A stretch of DNA of 6,998 nt from an uncultured Synergistaceae bacterium (lineage in GTDB: Bacteria > Synergistota > Synergistia > Synergistales > Aminobacteriaceae), in NCBI GenBank assembly GCA_937870605.1, contig CALMZW010000427.1, forward strand, positions 1 through 6,998. Reading direction: 5' to 3'. A program made the position numbers and the translations under genes. Shown piece by piece: positions 4,869-6,998 of the stretch. Position 1 is the stretch's first letter; each line of letters opens with the position of its first letter. The notes beneath the pieces are model-generated. The model was not told where the DNA came from, searched no databases, and worked only from the letters and a program-made list of their open reading frames with translations.

Positions 4869-6065
4869 ATGTTTTCAAAGGCGGCGTTATCGAACGTTAC
4901 GGTGCTGGATCTGACCAGGGTTTTGGCGGGGCCCTTCTGCTCCATGATGTTTGCGGACATGGGGGCGAACGTCATCAAGATCGAAAACCCGAAAGAAGGA
5001 GCCGACGAACGAAAGATGGGGCCCTTCCAGAACGGCGAGAGCGCGTACTACATGAACCTGAACAGGAACAAGAAGGGCGTCACGCTGAACCTCAAGAACC
5101 CGAAGGGGAAGGCGATGTTCCTGGAGATGGTGAAGAAGGCCGACGTCGTCCTCGAAAATTTCCGCCCCGGAACGATGGAAAAGCTCGGGCTCGGATACGA
5201 AGACCTGAAAAAGATCAATCCGAAGATCGTCTACGGGTGCATCTCCGGGTTCGGCCACACCGGACGGTACAGCCAGAAGCCGGGATACGACATCATCGCG
5301 CAGGCGATGGGCGGACTCATGAGCACCACCGGGTGGCCCGGCGGCGAGGCGACGCGCACGGGAACCGCGATGGGCGACATTCTCGCGGGGCTTTCGGCGG
5401 GCGTCGGCGTTCTTGCGGCATTGAACGCGCGCACGGTGACGGGAGAGGGGCAGAAGGTCGATATCGCCCTCGTCGATTCCGTCGTGGCGAGCCTCGAGAT
5501 CATCAACATGATCTACCTCGTCCAGGGACGCATCCCCCAGCGCATCGGCAACCGCTACGAATCCACCTATCCCTACGACTCCTTCCGGGCCTCCGACGGA
5601 AGCCTCGTGATCGGAGCGGGAAACGACAAGCTCTGGCAGGACCTCACGAAGGTCATGGGAAAGCCCGAACTCGCGGAGAAGCCCGAATTCAGGGCCGTCC
5701 CGGACCGCGTCGCCCACCACGAGGAACTCCGGAAGATCATCGAGGAGTGGACCGCGAAGTACACCGTTCAGGAGATTTTCGACATGGTCGACGGTGCGGG
5801 CGTCCCCTGCGCGCCGATCTACTCGATCGACCAGGTCGTCAAAGACCCCCACATCGCGGGCGACCGGAAGATGTTCGTCGAGACCGAACACCCCGTCGCC
5901 GGAAAGATCACGCTCACCGGGTCGCACCTCAAGCTCAGCGAAACCTGTACGGACATCCGGACGCCGTCGCCTGCGCTCGGACAGGATAACGAGAACGTCT
6001 ACGGGGAGATGCTCGGCTTTTCTCCCGAAAAGGTCGCCGAACTCAGGGCGGAAGGGGTGCTGTAG
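4869..6065 (+). CDS. Family III (CaiB/BaiF) CoA-transferase
   Basis: Cytoplasmic enzyme predicted to move CoA from a donor such as succinyl-CoA or acetyl-CoA to a free carboxylic acid. The product is 398 residues, normal for the family. The N-terminal block VLDLTRVLAGPFCSMMFADMGA is split here as VLDLTRVLAGPF (12-23) and MMFADMGANVIKIE (26-39). NRNKKGVTLNLK (65-76), ENFRPGTMEKLGL (96-108) and SGFGHTG (126-132) follow. Asp170 in AMGD occupies the place of the catalytic aspartate (Asp169 in formyl-CoA transferase). PGYD at 138-141 has tyrosine where methylacyl-CoA racemases carry the catalytic histidine, favouring a transferase. GAGNDKLW (249-256) is also typical. I chose the ATG at 4869 because AAGAAGG lies 8 bases before it and homology starts at once; an in-frame GTG at 4863 is too close to that site. 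It is first in an operon with the lyase. The acid substrate is unknown; oxalate, carnitine, glutarate or hydroxymethylglutarate-type acids are family options. Confidence 0.95.
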   Translation: MFSKAALSNVTVLDLTRVLAGPFCSMMFADMGANVIKIENPKEGADERKMGPFQNGESAYYMNLNRNKKGVTLNLKNPKGKAMFLEMVKKADVVLENFRPGTMEKLGLGYEDLKKINPKIVYGCISGFGHTGRYSQKPGYDIIAQAMGGLMSTTGWPGGEATRTGTAMGDILAGLSAGVGVLAALNARTVTGEGQKVDIALVDSVVASLEIINMIYLVQGRIPQRIGNRYESTYPYDSFRASDGSLVIGAGNDKLWQDLTKVMGKPELAEKPEFRAVPDRVAHHEELRKIIEEWTAKYTVQEIFDMVDGAGVPCAPIYSIDQVVKDPHIAGDRKMFVETEHPVAGKITLTGSHLKLSETCTDIRTPSPALGQDNENVYGEMLGFSPEKVAELRAEGVL

Positions 6066-6998
6066 ATGCGTTTCGACGGGTTGCCGAAGCGCGCGCATAT
6101 CCGCGAGGTCTGCCCCCGCGACGGTTTCCAGAGCGTGAAGGATTTCATCCCGACGGAGAAGAAATTAGAGTTCATCGAAGCGATGATCGCCGCCGGCGTC
6201 CGGGAGATGGAGGTCACGTCCTTCGTCAGCCCGAAGGCCATCCCGCAGCTCGCCGACTCGGCCGAAGTCCTTTCGGCGGTGAAGGCGCGTCACGGCGGCG
6301 CGGTCCGGCTCGTCACGCTCGTTCCCAACGTGAAGGGCGCGGAACGCGCGCTCGCGGGCGGGGCGGACTGCCTCAACTACGTCTTCTCGGCCAGCGAGTC
6401 GCACAACAGGGCGAACCTGAACCGGAGCGTCGAGGAATCCCTCGCGGGGCTGGCCGACGTGATCGCGCTCGCGAAGGGGAAGGCGGAGCTGTCCGTGTCG
6501 ATCGCGACGTCGTTCATGTGCCCCTTCGAGGGACGAACCGCTCCCGCACGGGTCACCGATCTCATGGGCCGTGCGCTCGATATGGGCGCTAACGGCATCT
6601 GCCTCGCCGAGACGATCGGAACGTGCAATCCGCTGCACTTCGCCGAAACGCTCGCGGCCGTCCGGTCGCGATTCGGCGACTACCCGATCTACCTGCACAT
6701 TCACGACACGTTCGGCATGGCGCTTCTGAACGTCAAGGCGGCGCTCGACCTCGGCTACAGTCGCTTCGACGCGGCCATCGGCGGGCTCGGCGGCTGTCCG
6801 TTCGCGCCCGGAGCCGCCGGGAACGCGGCGACCGAAGACCTCGTCTTCTTCCTGAACGGCATCGGCGTCGAAACCGGAATGGACGCCGCGTCGCTCGTGA
6901 AGGTCGCGCGTCAGATGCAGTCCTGGGGGCTCAAGACGCTCGGGCACCTCGTCGTCAGCAGCTTCGGCCGCGAAAAGGAAGGGTGCTGCGGGGCGTAG
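6066..6998 (+). CDS. Hydroxymethylglutaryl-CoA lyase-type enzyme (DRE-TIM family)
   Basis: Predicted divalent-metal-dependent lyase that cleaves 3-hydroxy-3-methylglutaryl-CoA to acetyl-CoA and acetoacetate, or a related hydroxyacyl-CoA. The 310 residues form one TIM-barrel domain. Active-site residues known from human HMG-CoA lyase are present: Arg18-Asp19 in CPRDGFQ, Glu49 in MEVTSFVSP, His211 and His213 in LHIHDTFG, Cys244 in GGLGGCPFAPGAAGN (239-253) and Asn253. There is no targeting sequence. The ATG directly follows the CoA-transferase stop codon with no spacer, and GGAAGGGG upstream lies within that gene, so translation is probably coupled. Departures from the usual text are Cys in place of Gly in the EVGPRDG motif and a C-terminal CCGA. 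The gene is complete, ending on the last base of the window. It resembles leucine-degradation lyases (YngG/LiuE type), but no other leucine-pathway gene is visible. Confidence 0.93.
   Translation: MRFDGLPKRAHIREVCPRDGFQSVKDFIPTEKKLEFIEAMIAAGVREMEVTSFVSPKAIPQLADSAEVLSAVKARHGGAVRLVTLVPNVKGAERALAGGADCLNYVFSASESHNRANLNRSVEESLAGLADVIALAKGKAELSVSIATSFMCPFEGRTAPARVTDLMGRALDMGANGICLAETIGTCNPLHFAETLAAVRSRFGDYPIYLHIHDTFGMALLNVKAALDLGYSRFDAAIGGLGGCPFAPGAAGNAATEDLVFFLNGIGVETGMDAASLVKVARQMQSWGLKTLGHLVVSSFGREKEGCCGA

Noticed and set aside
4887..6098. A 403-codon minus-strand frame opposite the CoA-transferase.
   Set aside because: The plus-strand gene has full family motifs; the opposite frame has biased composition and no recognisable sequence.

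Overview
The window carries five genes from a GC-rich bacterium with strong AGGAGG-type ribosome binding sites: part of a TRAP transporter, a peptidase, a small exported protein and two enzymes of acyl-CoA metabolism. The TRAP system, the signal peptides with Ala-X-Ala cleavage sites, the GC-rich coding regions broken by AT-rich promoter gaps, and the CoA-transferase/HMG-CoA-lyase pair suggest an anaerobic or facultative user of organic acids and amino acids. Synergistota is my leading guess, with some Deltaproteobacteria or Firmicutes as alternatives. This guess comes from general impression and is not proved by any marker gene here.

Minus strand, left part. dctP (start near 2221, stop at 1226) encodes a TRAP solute-binding protein. 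It is followed after about 90 bases by dctM, the large TRAP permease subunit (1135 running off the left edge). A 9-bp perfect stem-loop followed by a T run lies between them, as expected of a partial terminator that lets the binding protein be made in excess. No small permease subunit (DctQ) lies between the two. dctP has two tandem TTG codons and no ATG start. Its leader holds a strong RNA hairpin and a large inverted repeat next to a TTGACA promoter.

Minus strand, middle (3556 to 2660). This is a proline-iminopeptidase-type alpha/beta hydrolase of peptidase family S33, with its full catalytic triad and both substrate N-terminus-binding glutamates.

Plus strand, right part. A short exported protein (3966-4457), possibly of the PsbP/DcrB-like fold, is closed by a strong composite hairpin terminator. 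After an operator-like promoter region comes a two-gene operon: a family III (CaiB/BaiF) CoA-transferase (4869-6065) and, with its ATG directly after the stop codon, an HMG-CoA-lyase-type aldolase (6066-6998) with all expected active-site residues.

How they may work together: the TRAP transporter could import a dicarboxylate-like acid, the CoA-transferase would activate it by CoA transfer from another acyl-CoA, and the lyase would cleave the 3-hydroxy-acyl-CoA. 3-Hydroxy-3-methylglutarate (to acetyl-CoA and acetoacetate) or a citramalate-like acid would fit. The co-transcription of transferase and lyase is well supported. The link to the transporter is inference from proximity only. I see no mobile element, CRISPR array, tRNA or rRNA. 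Most of the window is ordinary metabolism, with the more unusual content in the regulatory gaps.
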